Positions 33,522 to 41,799 of a stretch of DNA of 64,000 nt are shown one piece after another. Numbering within the stretch: position 1 is the first letter of the stretch; each line of letters begins with the position of its first letter. Under the pieces are notes generated by a model. The model saw only the letters and a list, made by a program, of their open reading frames with translations. It made no database searches and was not told the DNA's origin. Source of the stretch: Dyella thiooxydans (GTDB taxonomy: Bacteria > Pseudomonadota > Gammaproteobacteria > Xanthomonadales > Rhodanobacteraceae); contig NZ_CP014841.1 in NCBI RefSeq assembly GCF_001641285.1, positions 2,232,001 to 2,296,000 of the forward strand, read 5' to 3'. Both the position numbers and the translations under genes were made by a program.

Positions 33522-34538
33522 ATGGCCCAGTGGTACTTCAGCTACGGCAAGGACGCCGAACGGATCGGCCCGCTCGACGACATGGCGGCCCGCGAGCAGG
33601 CGCGGCGCCAGCCCGACGGCTACTGCTGGCGGGAGGGGTTCACCGAGTGGAAGCCGGTCCGCGCGGTCGGCGAGCTGGCCTCCGGCCTGGGAGCGACGTC
33701 GATGCCACCGCCGGCCCCGCCGCTACGGGGTGCCGGCGCCGATGAGATCGACTACCGCATCGTCGGCACCGACATGCAGTTCGTCGAGATCGAGCTGGAC
33801 CCGGGCGAAAGCGCCGTGGCCGAGGCCGGCGCGCTGATGTACAAGGAGTCCGCCATCCAGATGGATACGGTCTTCGGCGACGGCTCGGCCGCCAGCCAGG
33901 GCGGCGGCCTGATGGACAAGCTGCTCTCGGCCGGCAAACGCGTGATCACCGGCGAAAGCCTGTTCACCACGGTGTTCACCCACAACGGCAGCGGCAAGGC
34001 CAAGGTGGCGTTCGCCGCGCCCTACCCCGGCACGGTGATGGCGATGAAACTGTCCGAGCACAACGGCCGGCTGATCTGTCAGAAGGATTCCTTCCTGGCC
34101 GGCGCGCGGGGCGTGCAACTGGGTATCTTCTTCCAGCGCAAGATCCTCACCGGTCTGTTCGGCGGCGAGGGCTTCATCATGCAGAAGCTGGAAGGCGACG
34201 GCTGGGTGTTCGTGCATGCTGGCGGCACCATGATGCAGCGCGAGCTGAAGGCGGGCGAACGGCTGGACGTGGATACCGGCTGCGTGGTGGCCTTCCACGA
34301 CACCGTCAGCATGGACGTGAAGCCCGTCGGCGGCATCAAGAGCATGTTCTTCGGTGGCGAGGGCATGTTCCTGGCCACGCTGACCGGCCCGGGCACGGTG
34401 TGGCTGCAGTCGCTGCCGTTCTCGCGGATGGCCGGCCGCATGCTGGCGGCGGCACCGCAGGGCGGCGGCCAGCGTCGCGGCGAAGGCTCGATCCTCGGCG
34501 GGCTGGGCGACATCCTCGGCGGCGACAGCAACTTCTGA
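33522..34538 (+). CDS. GYF_2 plus AIM24 (TIGR00266) family protein
   Basis: A 338-residue protein. An N-terminal GYF_2-type module (residues 1-55, WYFSYGKDAERIGPLDDM...WREGFTEWKPV) is joined by a proline linker to an AIM24-type beta domain (about 75-300). That domain is recognised by EIELDPGESAVAEAGALMY, ITGESLFTTVFTHNG, and GGEGMFLATLTGPGTVWLQS. The C-terminus is glycine-rich. The function of bacterial AIM24 proteins is poorly known, with membrane or protein-scaffold roles suggested. GYF modules bind proline-rich peptides. The start has GGGAGG upstream. No operon partner is evident. Confidence 0.85.
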   Translation: MAQWYFSYGKDAERIGPLDDMAAREQARRQPDGYCWREGFTEWKPVRAVGELASGLGATSMPPPAPPLRGAGADEIDYRIVGTDMQFVEIELDPGESAVAEAGALMYKESAIQMDTVFGDGSAASQGGGLMDKLLSAGKRVITGESLFTTVFTHNGSGKAKVAFAAPYPGTVMAMKLSEHNGRLICQKDSFLAGARGVQLGIFFQRKILTGLFGGEGFIMQKLEGDGWVFVHAGGTMMQRELKAGERLDVDTGCVVAFHDTVSMDVKPVGGIKSMFFGGEGMFLATLTGPGTVWLQSLPFSRMAGRMLAAAPQGGGQRRGEGSILGGLGDILGGDSNF

Positions 34539-34566
34539 GCCCGGTCCCGCAGGCGCCGTTCATGCT

Positions 34567-34652
34567 GTAGGAGCCCGCTCGCGGGCGATGCTCTTGCTCC
34601 TGATCCACATCGACGCGAGCAGGAAAGACATCGCCCGCGAGCGGGCTCCTAC
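34567..34652. repeat. Inverted pair of a second GTAG REP class, overlapping the lgt stop
   Basis: Arms 34567-34590 and 34629-34652 are exact reverse complements: GTAG-GA-GCCCGC-TC-GCGGGC-GATG, with a 38-bp spacer. The palindrome core differs from the class at 2759. The right arm contains bases 34649-34651, the TAG stop of lgt on the minus strand, supplied by the GTAG head itself. Confidence 0.9.
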
Positions 34653-35527
34653 CCGGCCGCCAGCGGCAGCACGGGTGCCCGGCGCGACATCGCGAGCAGC
34701 ACCAGCCCCACCACGATCAGCGGGATCGACTGCACCTGGCCCATGGTCAGCCAGCCCCAGGCCAGGTAGCCCAGCTGCGGATCCGGCACGCGCACGAACT
34801 CCACCGCGAAGCGGAAGCAGCCATACAGCAGCGCGAACAGGCCGGAGACGAGATAGCGCGGCCGCGGCTTGAGCGACACCAGCCACAGCACCGCGAACAT
34901 CACCACACCTTCCAGCGCCAGCTCGTACAGCTGCGAGGGATGACGCGGCAGGCCGCCGAACTGCTGCAGCCGCTCGGTCAGCGTCGGGTTGCCGGCGGCC
35001 AGTTGCAGGTCCTCGTCACGCGAGCCCGGGAAGATCATCGCCCACGGCACGTCGCCGGGCTTGCCCCACAACTCGCCGTTGATGAAGTTGCCCAGCCGCC
35101 CCAGCCCCAGGCCCAGCGGCACCATCGGCGCGACGAAATCGATCGTGTCGAACGGATGCAGCCGGTGCCGGCGCGACCACCACCATCCGGCCAGCACCAC
35201 GCCGAGCAGGCCTCCGTGGAAGCTCATGCCGCCGTCCCAGACCTTGAACAGGGCCAGCGGGTCGCGCCAGATCCAGCCGGGGCCGCCAGCGTAGTAGAAC
35301 AGCATGTACCAGACCCGGCCGCCGACGATCACGCCCATCATGGCGTAGAACATCAGGTCACCCAGCGCGTCCCGGCTCACCGGCAGCCGGCCCCGGCGGC
35401 GGCGGTACTCGGCCAGCGTCGCGACCAGCAGAAAGCCGAACAGGTACATCAGTCCGTACCAATGCACCTGCAACGGCCCGAGCCTGAAGGCCACGGGATC
35501 GAACTGGACGACGAAGGGCTGGGTCAT
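34649..35527 (-). CDS. lgt: Prolipoprotein diacylglyceryl transferase
   Basis: A 292-residue inner-membrane enzyme that transfers diacylglycerol from phosphatidylglycerol to the lipobox cysteine of prelipoproteins. Seven hydrophobic segments are evident. Signatures: [13 protein letters not shown] (essential His), [17 protein letters not shown] (the Lgt signature), and [16 protein letters not shown] 35527 is chosen over 35593, whose added residues are not family-like. The C-terminus ends at a stop provided by a REP element, so the last residues may differ from relatives. The LemA-like lipoprotein at 37555 is a likely substrate. Confidence 0.95.
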   Translation of the reverse strand: MTQPFVVQFDPVAFRLGPLQVHWYGLMYLFGFLLVATLAEYRRRRGRLPVSRDALGDLMFYAMMGVIVGGRVWYMLFYYAGGPGWIWRDPLALFKVWDGGMSFHGGLLGVVLAGWWWSRRHRLHPFDTIDFVAPMVPLGLGLGRLGNFINGELWGKPGDVPWAMIFPGSRDEDLQLAAGNPTLTERLQQFGGLPRHPSQLYELALEGVVMFAVLWLVSLKPRPRYLVSGLFALLYGCFRFAVEFVRVPDPQLGYLAWGWLTMGQVQSIPLIVVGLVLLAMSRRAPVLPLAAG

Positions 35528-35638
35528 GGCGGCCGTCGGCAAAAGCGCAAGTCTAGCCGCCGATCGGCCCGGGCGGACAATGGTCGCGACCACGGCGCAC
35601 CCAGATACATTCAGGCTTCAGGGAATGAAGGAAAGCCC

Positions 35639-35678
35639 GGACACCGCCGGGCCGCCAGGTGCAAGGCCCCCTGTGTCC
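35639..35678. other. Unassigned two-tier hairpin between lgt and the peptidase remnant
   Basis: Outer arms GGACAC and GTGTCC enclose inner arms GGGCC and GGCCC. The surrounding 229 bp (35528-35756) hold no gene I can support. It could be part of a small RNA or of the leader of the lost peptidase gene. Confidence 0.25.
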
Positions 35679-35756
35679 AGTCGAGCAAGCGGAAGCTCCA
35701 GAAGAAGAACGCATGAGAGGTACCTCACGCTCGCGCTGCGGTGGCGGCCCCGGCGG

Positions 35757-36096
35757 CGCGACATGGCCCTGCTCTACAAGAAATCGCAGGGAGACCAGAC
35801 GCAACGCCATGCGCGCGATCACGGGGGACAACAAAAAGAACCTCGACGCCAACTCGCCGGACAAGCTCGCCGACCAGATCGACGTCCCGGTGCTGCTGAT
35901 CCACGGCGAAGACGACCAGCGTGCGCCGTTTGCCCAGTTCAAGGCCATGACCGCCGCGCTCGATACGGCGCACAAGCCTTACCAGACCCTGGTCAAGCCG
36001 GGCGAAGGACACGGCTTCTACGACGAGAAGAACAACATCGACCTGCTCAACACACTGCAGGCCTTCCTCGAGAATCACATCGGCAAGGGCCGCTGA
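35757..36096 (+). pseudogene. C-terminal remnant of an S9-family peptidase, frameshifted
   Basis: The tail of an alpha/beta-hydrolase peptidase is readable without its body. One frame encodes DMALLYKKSQGD (ATG at 35763), which resembles the post-nucleophile segment of xanthomonad S9 peptidases. A second frame continues from about 35800 with MRAITGDNKK, LDANSPDKLADQIDVPVLL, IHGEDDQRAPFAQF (charge-relay Asp) and KPGEGHGFYDEKNN (charge-relay His) to a stop at 36096. The propeller and the nucleophile serine are missing, and the two frames disagree near 35790-35800. I therefore read it as a decayed gene. A 145-residue open frame from 35659 exists, but its first half is not family-like. Confidence 0.75.
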
Positions 36097-36118
36097 GCCG
36101 CACCGCCCGAACAGCAAG

Positions 36119-36138
36119 AGGCCGCCTTCGGGCGGCCT
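36119..36138. terminator. Hairpin after the peptidase remnant
   Basis: AGGCCGCC-TTCG-GGCGGCCT is a perfect 8-bp stem with a TTCG tetraloop, between the remnant and the convergent TPM gene. There is no long T tract, so it may act in either direction or only stabilise 3' ends. Confidence 0.55.
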
Positions 36139-36144
36139 TCCCTG

Positions 36145-36648
36145 TTACAGCAACACGGGCCGATCCGGCAGCTCGTCCGGATTGTCGCGGCCATCGCTGG
36201 GGAAACACGCCCTGGCCAACGCATGGATCTCGGCGATCCCTTCCAGGCTGCCTTCGCGCCAGTGCCCGGCGGCGAACGCCGCGCGCATCCCGGCGCAGAC
36301 ACGCTCCCACGCACCCCGCTCCACCCGCTCGACCAGACCGCGATCAGCGACGATCTCGATCCGGCGCTCGGCCAGCAGCACGTAGATCAGCACGCCGGTA
36401 TTGAGCTCGGTATCCCACACGCCCAACTGGGAGAACACCTGCTGCGCCCGCTGGCGTGCGGTCACTCCCGCCCAGACTGCCGATGGCGACAGGCGCGACT
36501 CCACCGCGAAACGCAGCTCGCCGCGATGGTGGCGTTCGCCGTCGTGGATCGCCGTGGCCATCTCGTCGAGCAGCGTGGAAGGAAAGCAGCGTCGCAGCTG
36601 GAACCAGGCGCCAAACAGGTTGCGTGACAGTCGCTCGATCCGTCCCAT
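36145..36648 (-). CDS. TPM-domain protein (COG3762-like)
   Basis: A 167-residue protein with a TPM-type domain: LDEMATAIHDGERHHRGELRFAVES, AQQVFSQLGVWDTELNTGVLIYVLLAERRIEIVADRG. No signal peptide or clear membrane segment is seen. TPM domains occur in thylakoid Psb32 and in YgcG-type proteins with poorly known roles. Its ATG shares one base with the stop of the upstream TPM/YgcG gene (TGATG), so lemA, ygcG-like and this gene form a three-gene operon, an arrangement found in many proteobacteria. Confidence 0.85.
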   Translation of the reverse strand: MGRIERLSRNLFGAWFQLRRCFPSTLLDEMATAIHDGERHHRGELRFAVESRLSPSAVWAGVTARQRAQQVFSQLGVWDTELNTGVLIYVLLAERRIEIVADRGLVERVERGAWERVCAGMRAAFAAGHWREGSLEGIAEIHALARACFPSDGRDNPDELPDRPVLL

Positions 36649-37550
36649 CACCAGCTCCCCGAAGAACCGCCGCCGCCGAAGCTGCCGCCACCACCGCTGA
36701 AGCCGCCTCCACCGAAGCCACCTCCGCTGCCGCCGCCAAAGCCGCCCCCTCCAAACCCGCCGCCGCCCCAGCCGCCGCCGCCGAATCCGCCCCAGCCGCC
36801 CCAGCCACCGCCACCGATGGAACGCCCACCACCGCCGGGCATCAGCATCACGATGCCGCCGATGACGGCACCGAGCACCCCCACACCCACCGTCGCGGCG
36901 AGCAGCCACAACAGGCCGCCGGTCAGCGCCGCACCCAGCGGCGTGCGCACGATCACGTGGGCCCGGCCGAACAGCCGGCGCAGGAACAACGCCACGAACA
37001 GACCGATCAGCATGGCATGCCCGATATCCAGACCGCCCCGCGATCGGCTTGATTGCTTGGGCGCCGGCAGGGGCTCGCCGTCGATCAGCTTGGTCAGCGC
37101 GTCGACGCCGGCATCGAGGCCACCGTAGAAGTCGCCCTGCTTGAAGCGCGACTCGATGAACTCGCGCCGGATCCGCGCAGTGGCCGCATCCGGCACCGCA
37201 CCTTCCAGCCCGTAGCCGACCTCGATGCGGTCCTTGCGGTCGTTCTTGGCGACCAGCAGCAGGACGCCGTCGTCGGTGCCTTTGCGACCGATCTTGTTGG
37301 CCTCGGCCACCGCCAGCGAGTAGCTCTCGATGTCCTGGTCGCCGGTGGTCGGCACCATCAGCACCACCAGCTGGGCCCCCTTGCGTTGCTCCAGCGCCAC
37401 CAGTTTGGCATCCAGCGCATCGACCTGCTGCGACGTCAACGTGCCGGTGAGGTCGGTGACGTGGCGGGTCAGGTGCGGCACGTCGGCCGCATGCGCCGGC
37501 GCGACGCACACCAGCGCAAGCAGCAGGAACAGGCGCATCAGGCGCCGCAT
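36648..37550 (-). CDS. YgcG/TPM-domain membrane protein with Gly-rich tail
   Basis: A 300-residue protein: signal peptide (1-21, AHA), a periplasmic TPM domain (about 25-150; VTDLTGTLTSQQVDALDAKL, GTDDGVLLLVAKNDRKDRIEVGYGLEG), two hydrophobic segments (about 178-195 and 210-240), then a tail of roughly 60 residues made almost only of Gly, Phe, Trp and Ser (repeats of GGGGFGGG). The tail is low-complexity and may vary by slippage. An ATG four codons in is an alternative start. It lies 4 bp after the lemA stop. The LemA-TPM pair recurs across bacteria; its function is not settled. Confidence 0.88.
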   Translation of the reverse strand: MRRLMRLFLLLALVCVAPAHAADVPHLTRHVTDLTGTLTSQQVDALDAKLVALEQRKGAQLVVLMVPTTGDQDIESYSLAVAEANKIGRKGTDDGVLLLVAKNDRKDRIEVGYGLEGAVPDAATARIRREFIESRFKQGDFYGGLDAGVDALTKLIDGEPLPAPKQSSRSRGGLDIGHAMLIGLFVALFLRRLFGRAHVIVRTPLGAALTGGLLWLLAATVGVGVLGAVIGGIVMLMPGGGGRSIGGGGWGGWGGFGGGGWGGGGFGGGGFGGGSGGGFGGGGFSGGGGSFGGGGSSGSW

Positions 37551-37554
37551 CGGA

Positions 37555-38175
37555 TCAGTGCGCCGACGCGGGCGAGGCCGGCGCGCTGGAGCCGAAATCC
37601 ACCTTGGGTGCGGTGGAGATCGCCTGCTCGTTCTCCACGCTGAAGTTCGGCTTGACCTTGTAGCCGAACATCTTCGCCGTGAGATTGTTCGGGAAACTGC
37701 GGATCAGGGTGTTGTAGGACTGCACCGCCTGCACGTAGCGGTTGCGCGCCACGGTGACGCGGTTCTCGGTGCCCTCCAGCTGCGCCTGCAGATTCTGGAA
37801 CAGGCCGTCGGCCTTCAGCTGCGGGTAGTTCTCGCTGACCACCATCAGCCGCGACAGCGCGCTGGAAAGCTCGCCCTGCGCCGCCTGGAACTGCTTGAGC
37901 TTGGCGGCATCGTTGACAGTGTCGGCATCCACCTTGATCGATCCGACCTTGGCGCGCGCCTCGGTCACCTCGACGAACACCTTCTCCTCGTGCTGGGCGT
38001 AGCCCTTCACGGTGGCGACCAGGTTGGGCACCAGGTCGGCGCGCCGCTGGTACTGGTTGATGACCTCGGACCACGATGCCTTCACCGCCTCGTCCTGGCG
38101 CTGGATGGCGTTGTAGCCGCAGCCGGACAGCCCGGCCACCAGCAGGAGGATCAGGCAGGTTCGCAGCAGTTTCAT
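37555..38175 (-). CDS. lemA: LemA-family lipoprotein
   Basis: A 206-residue LemA protein. The start MKLLRTCLILLLVAGLSGC is a lipoprotein signal with lipobox LSGC (Cys19). The helical body has the family motifs NAIQRQDEAVKASWSEVINQYQRR, DLVPNLVATVKGYA and SENYPQLKADGLFQNLQAQLEGTENR, ending MFGYKVKPNFSVENE. ATG 38175 is chosen because it starts the lipoprotein signal. It heads the lemA-ygcG-TPM operon. Confidence 0.93.
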   Translation of the reverse strand: MKLLRTCLILLLVAGLSGCGYNAIQRQDEAVKASWSEVINQYQRRADLVPNLVATVKGYAQHEEKVFVEVTEARAKVGSIKVDADTVNDAAKLKQFQAAQGELSSALSRLMVVSENYPQLKADGLFQNLQAQLEGTENRVTVARNRYVQAVQSYNTLIRSFPNNLTAKMFGYKVKPNFSVENEQAISTAPKVDFGSSAPASPASAH

Positions 38176-38255
38176 GGCTTCACTCCCGTGAATGGAGACG
38201 GCGGGGCAATCCCCGATCCCCTCAAGCATACGACGCCCACGCGGGCGCCGCCCGC

Positions 38256-38630
38256 TCAGAACCAGCGCGGCCCCAGGATCAGCCCCCAGCAGAGCACGGT
38301 GAGCAGCAGCAGCAGGAACACCGCGGCCGAGCCCATGTCCTTGGCGCGCCCGGCCAGTTCGTGGAAGTCAGGACTGACCTTGTCCACCACCGCCTCGATC
38401 GCCGAATTGAGCAGCTCGGCCGAGAGCACCAGCACCGCCGGCAGCACCAGCGCGATCTTCTCCAGCGGCCCGTGACCCAGCCACAGGCCCAGCGGCACCA
38501 GCACCACCGCCAGCATCGCCTCGAGCCGGAACGAGGCCTCGTGCCGCCAGCCCGCCTGCAGCCCCTTCATCGACCAGCGGAACGCGTTCCAGAGCTGGCG
38601 CGGGTTGCCGCGAAATCCACTGCCGGGCAT
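38256..38630 (-). CDS. dgkA: Diacylglycerol kinase (DgkA)
   Basis: A 124-residue inner-membrane kinase with three membrane helices. The signature is SAELLNSAIEAVVDKVSPDFHELAGRAKDMGSAAVF. It recycles diacylglycerol formed when phosphatidylglycerol headgroups are used for periplasmic glucans. ATG 38630 begins MPGSGFRGNPRQLWNAF; the upstream extension to 38741 is not family-like. The Arg and Glu residues of the amphipathic helix (RHEASFRLEA) are kept. Confidence 0.92.
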   Translation of the reverse strand: MPGSGFRGNPRQLWNAFRWSMKGLQAGWRHEASFRLEAMLAVVLVPLGLWLGHGPLEKIALVLPAVLVLSAELLNSAIEAVVDKVSPDFHELAGRAKDMGSAAVFLLLLLTVLCWGLILGPRWF

Positions 38631-38853
38631 CGGGTTGGTACTCCAGGACGGACACGGGGATCCCGCAGCGGGGCGGGCACTCAGGTGGGGCGCATCATGC
38701 CACACGCGCCTGCGGGCGCCCTTTGCCCTATTGCGGTGCAACTACAAGGCCAGCCGGGATCGGTTAACCTTCCGAGGTTGTGCCCCGCCCGGGGCCACGC
38801 TCGAGAGGTGCTGCCACGTGCGGTACCAAGGCATCAATCCGCACGGACAAGGC

Positions 38854-40413
38854 ATGGCTACCCAGAATCCTCCCGTCTCGCAGACCCGCTCCTTCAGCAC
38901 CGTCTTCCTGATCGAAATGTGGGAGCGCTTCGGCTTCTACGGCATGCAGGTGCTGATGGTCACCTACATGATCAAGAAGCTCGGCTTCGTCGACACCCGC
39001 TCCAACCTGGTATGGGGTGCCGCGGCGGCGCTGATCTACGTGACCCCGGCGATCGGCGGCTGGGTCGGTGACAAGCTGATCGGCACCCGGCGCACCATGC
39101 GCATGGGCGCGATCGTGCTGATGCTGGGCTACGCGCTGCTGTGGATCCCCACCGAAAGCGCCTCGTTCCTGTACTTCTCGCTGGGCGTGATCATCGTCGG
39201 CAACGGCATGTTCAAGCCGAACGCCGGCAACCTCGTGCGCAAGATCTACGAGGGCGACGACACCAAGATCGACAGCGCCTTCACCATCTACTACATGGCG
39301 GTGAACATCGGCTCGACGATCTCGATGCTGCTGACTCCGTGGATCCGCGACTACGTCGGCCAGCGCTACGGCGACGACTGGGGCTGGCACACCGCTTTCG
39401 GCGCCTGCGCCGTCGGCCTGGCGCTGGGCCTGATCAATTACGGCCTGATGAGCCGCACGCTGGCCCACATCGGTTCGCCGGCGGACGACAAGCGCGTGGA
39501 CCTGAAGAAACTGGCCGGCGTGCTGGCTGCCGGCGTGGTGCTGGTGTTCGTATCGGCCTTCATCCTGCAGAACGAGGGTGTGGCCCGCGTGTGCGTGTAT
39601 GCCGCCGGCGTGGTGATCCTCGGCATCTTCATCCACCTGATCCGCTCCAGCCACCGCGACGAGCGCGCCGGCCTCACCGCCGCGCTGGTGCTGACGGTGC
39701 AGACGATCTTCTTCTTCATCTTCTACCAGCAGATGTCCACGTCGCTGAACCTGTTCGCGCAGAAGAACGTGAACCTGGATTTCAGTCTGTTCGGCTGGCA
39801 CGTCTTCAGGTGGATCCCGGAGCAGTTCCAGTCGCTCAACGCGATCTGGATCGTGCTGCTGAGCCCGGTGCTGGTGCTGATCTACAACTCGCTGGGCCGA
39901 GTCGGCAAGGACATTTCGGTCGCCGCCAAGTTCGCCTGGGGCTTCGCCGCGGTGGCCGCCGGCTTCTTCATCTACGGCGTCGGCGCGCGCTGGGCGGTGG
40001 ACGGCCAGGTGTCCTCGTGGATCATGGTGTGGGGCTACGGCCTGTACTCGCTGGGCGAGCTGCTGGTCTCCGGCCTGGGCCTGGCGATGATCGCCCGCTA
40101 CGTGCCGGCACGCATGGGCGGCTTCATGATGGGTGCCTACTACGTCGCATCCGGCATCTCGCAGTACCTGGGCAGCGTGGTGGCCAACTACGCGCACATC
40201 CCGGAGGGCCTGACCGATCCAGTGCAGTCGCTGGACATCTACACCAGCCTGTTCAACAAGCTGGGCCTGGTCGGCGTGGGTTGCACCGTAATTGCCGTCG
40301 CGGTGCTGCCGCTGATGAACCGCCTGTCGGCCAGCCACTCCGACGTGGCGACCAATCACGATCCACTGCCCGCATCGCGCAGCGAAGAGGGCTACGATAC
40401 GCCCGCCCCGTGA
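38854..40413 (+). CDS. POT-family proton-dependent oligopeptide transporter
   Basis: A 519-residue MFS-type di-/tripeptide:H+ symporter with about 14 membrane segments. The diagnostic ExxERF motif appears as FLIEMWERFGFYGMQ; GGWVGDKLIGTRR and NGMFKPNAGNLVRKIYEG are also typical. ATG 38854 follows GGACAAGGC; the frame is open to 38605, overlapping dgkA on the other strand, without family similarity. It stands alone and ends at a strong hairpin before regB. Confidence 0.92.
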   Translation: MATQNPPVSQTRSFSTVFLIEMWERFGFYGMQVLMVTYMIKKLGFVDTRSNLVWGAAAALIYVTPAIGGWVGDKLIGTRRTMRMGAIVLMLGYALLWIPTESASFLYFSLGVIIVGNGMFKPNAGNLVRKIYEGDDTKIDSAFTIYYMAVNIGSTISMLLTPWIRDYVGQRYGDDWGWHTAFGACAVGLALGLINYGLMSRTLAHIGSPADDKRVDLKKLAGVLAAGVVLVFVSAFILQNEGVARVCVYAAGVVILGIFIHLIRSSHRDERAGLTAALVLTVQTIFFFIFYQQMSTSLNLFAQKNVNLDFSLFGWHVFRWIPEQFQSLNAIWIVLLSPVLVLIYNSLGRVGKDISVAAKFAWGFAAVAAGFFIYGVGARWAVDGQVSSWIMVWGYGLYSLGELLVSGLGLAMIARYVPARMGGFMMGAYYVASGISQYLGSVVANYAHIPEGLTDPVQSLDIYTSLFNKLGLVGVGCTVIAVAVLPLMNRLSASHSDVATNHDPLPASRSEEGYDTPAP

Positions 40414-40419
40414 GCCACC

Positions 40420-40449
40420 AAGGCCCGCCACCCGGCGGGCCTTCTTACT
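40420..40449 (+). terminator. Hairpin terminator after the POT transporter
   Basis: AAGGCCCGCC pairs with GGCGGGCCTT across ACCC, followed by CTTACTT. It ends one base before the regB ATG, so the regB promoter must lie within or upstream of it, or regB is read by incomplete termination. Confidence 0.75.
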
Positions 40450-40450
40450 T

Positions 40451-41773
40451 ATGCCCCTGCTCAATCCCGCTTCGCCCCAGCGTTTCGCCCCGTCGGCGCT
40501 GACCCGCACCCTGGCCTGGCTGCGCCTGTGCGCGATCACCGGCCAGAGCAGCGCCGTGCTGTTCGCGGCGCTGTGGATGCGCATGGAGATCCCGGTGCTG
40601 CCGCTGCTGGTGGTGATCGGCCTCTACGCGATCTTCGCCGCCTTCGCCTCGTTCCGGCTGACCATGCCGTGGCGGGTGCGCGAATGGGAGACGATCGGCC
40701 ACATCGCCGCCGACACGCTGGTGCTCTCGGCCCTGCTCTACCTGACCGGCGGCGCCACCAATCCGTTCGTCACCCTGCTGCTGATCCCGATCGCGCTCGG
40801 TGCCGCCGCGCTCACCATCCCGGCGCTGCTGACCGTAGCTGCGCTGACCTGCCTGGCCTACGTGTTCCTGCTGCGGCACTACCTGCCGCTGCCACCGATG
40901 ATGGAAGGCCGCGCCGGCTTCGAGCTGCACGTGCTCGGCATGGCAGTGAACTTCGCGATCACCGCCATGCTGCTGGGCTTCTTCGTCAATCGCCTTGCCA
41001 CCGCCGTGCGCCTGCAGCAGGACGAGGTGCAGCGGGTGCGCGAACGTGCGCTGCGCGACGAAGGGATTCTGGCGATCGCCACCCAGGCCGCCGGTGCCGC
41101 GCACGAGCTCAACACCCCGCTGGCCACCATGCGCATGCTGCTGCCCGAGCTGCGCCGCGAGCACGCCACCGACCAGCCGCTGGCCGAGGATCTCGAACTG
41201 CTCGAGGAGCAGGTGGAGCGGTGCCGCGGCATCCTTCGCGAGATGGTCGCCTTCGGCAAGGCGCAGTTGTCGCAGGAAGAAGAGCAGATGGATGTCGGCA
41301 GCTTCGTGCACGGCTGCCTTGAGCGCTTCCAGCTGCTGCGACCGGAAGCCGAGCTGGAGCTGGACATGGCCGACACGGTAGCCGGCGCGGCGCTGAGCAG
41401 CCCGCCCGGACTGCGTCATGCGCTGATCAACCTGCTCAACAACGCGGCGGACGCCTCGGCGATGCGCGAATCCAATCGGGTCGCGCTGCGCGTGAGTCGG
41501 GATCGCGGCTGGCTGGAGCTGGACGTGACCGATCACGGCCCGGGTTTTCTGCCCGACGAACCGGGCTATGCGCTCGGCTACAGCGGCAAGCAGGGCGGCC
41601 TCGGCATCGGCCTCACGCTGGCCGAAGCCACTGCCGACCGGCTCAGCGGCGAACTCACCGCGGAGAACACCGAAGACGGGGCCCGCGTGCGCATGCGCCT
41701 GCCGCTGGCCTCGGTCAGCCCCGCACCATCGCGCCACGAGGGTGCACGCAGGGCCCCGCAGCCGTCAAAATAG
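40451..41773 (+). CDS. regB: RegB/PrrB/ActS-like redox sensor histidine kinase
   Basis: A 440-residue kinase with six N-terminal membrane segments. The quinone-sensing heptad GGxxNPF of RegB is present as GGATNPF (residues 100-106). The phospho-acceptor is His218 in GAAHELNTPLATM. A cysteine at residue 258 (ERCRGIL) corresponds by context to the redox-active cysteine of RegB. N, G1 and G2 boxes follow (NLLNNAADAS, DHGPGFLP, GGLGIGL). RegB/RegA systems adjust respiration and energy metabolism to redox state. regA follows 26 bp later. Confidence 0.9.
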   Translation: MPLLNPASPQRFAPSALTRTLAWLRLCAITGQSSAVLFAALWMRMEIPVLPLLVVIGLYAIFAAFASFRLTMPWRVREWETIGHIAADTLVLSALLYLTGGATNPFVTLLLIPIALGAAALTIPALLTVAALTCLAYVFLLRHYLPLPPMMEGRAGFELHVLGMAVNFAITAMLLGFFVNRLATAVRLQQDEVQRVRERALRDEGILAIATQAAGAAHELNTPLATMRMLLPELRREHATDQPLAEDLELLEEQVERCRGILREMVAFGKAQLSQEEEQMDVGSFVHGCLERFQLLRPEAELELDMADTVAGAALSSPPGLRHALINLLNNAADASAMRESNRVALRVSRDRGWLELDVTDHGPGFLPDEPGYALGYSGKQGGLGIGLTLAEATADRLSGELTAENTEDGARVRMRLPLASVSPAPSRHEGARRAPQPSK

Positions 41774-41799
41774 AGCGATACGCCACCGTGGATACCGTG

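Noticed and set aside
35659-36096. 145-residue open frame read as an intact hydrolase
   Set aside because: Only the C-terminal part resembles the family, the nucleophile is absent, and a further family segment lies in another frame upstream; treated as a pseudogene.
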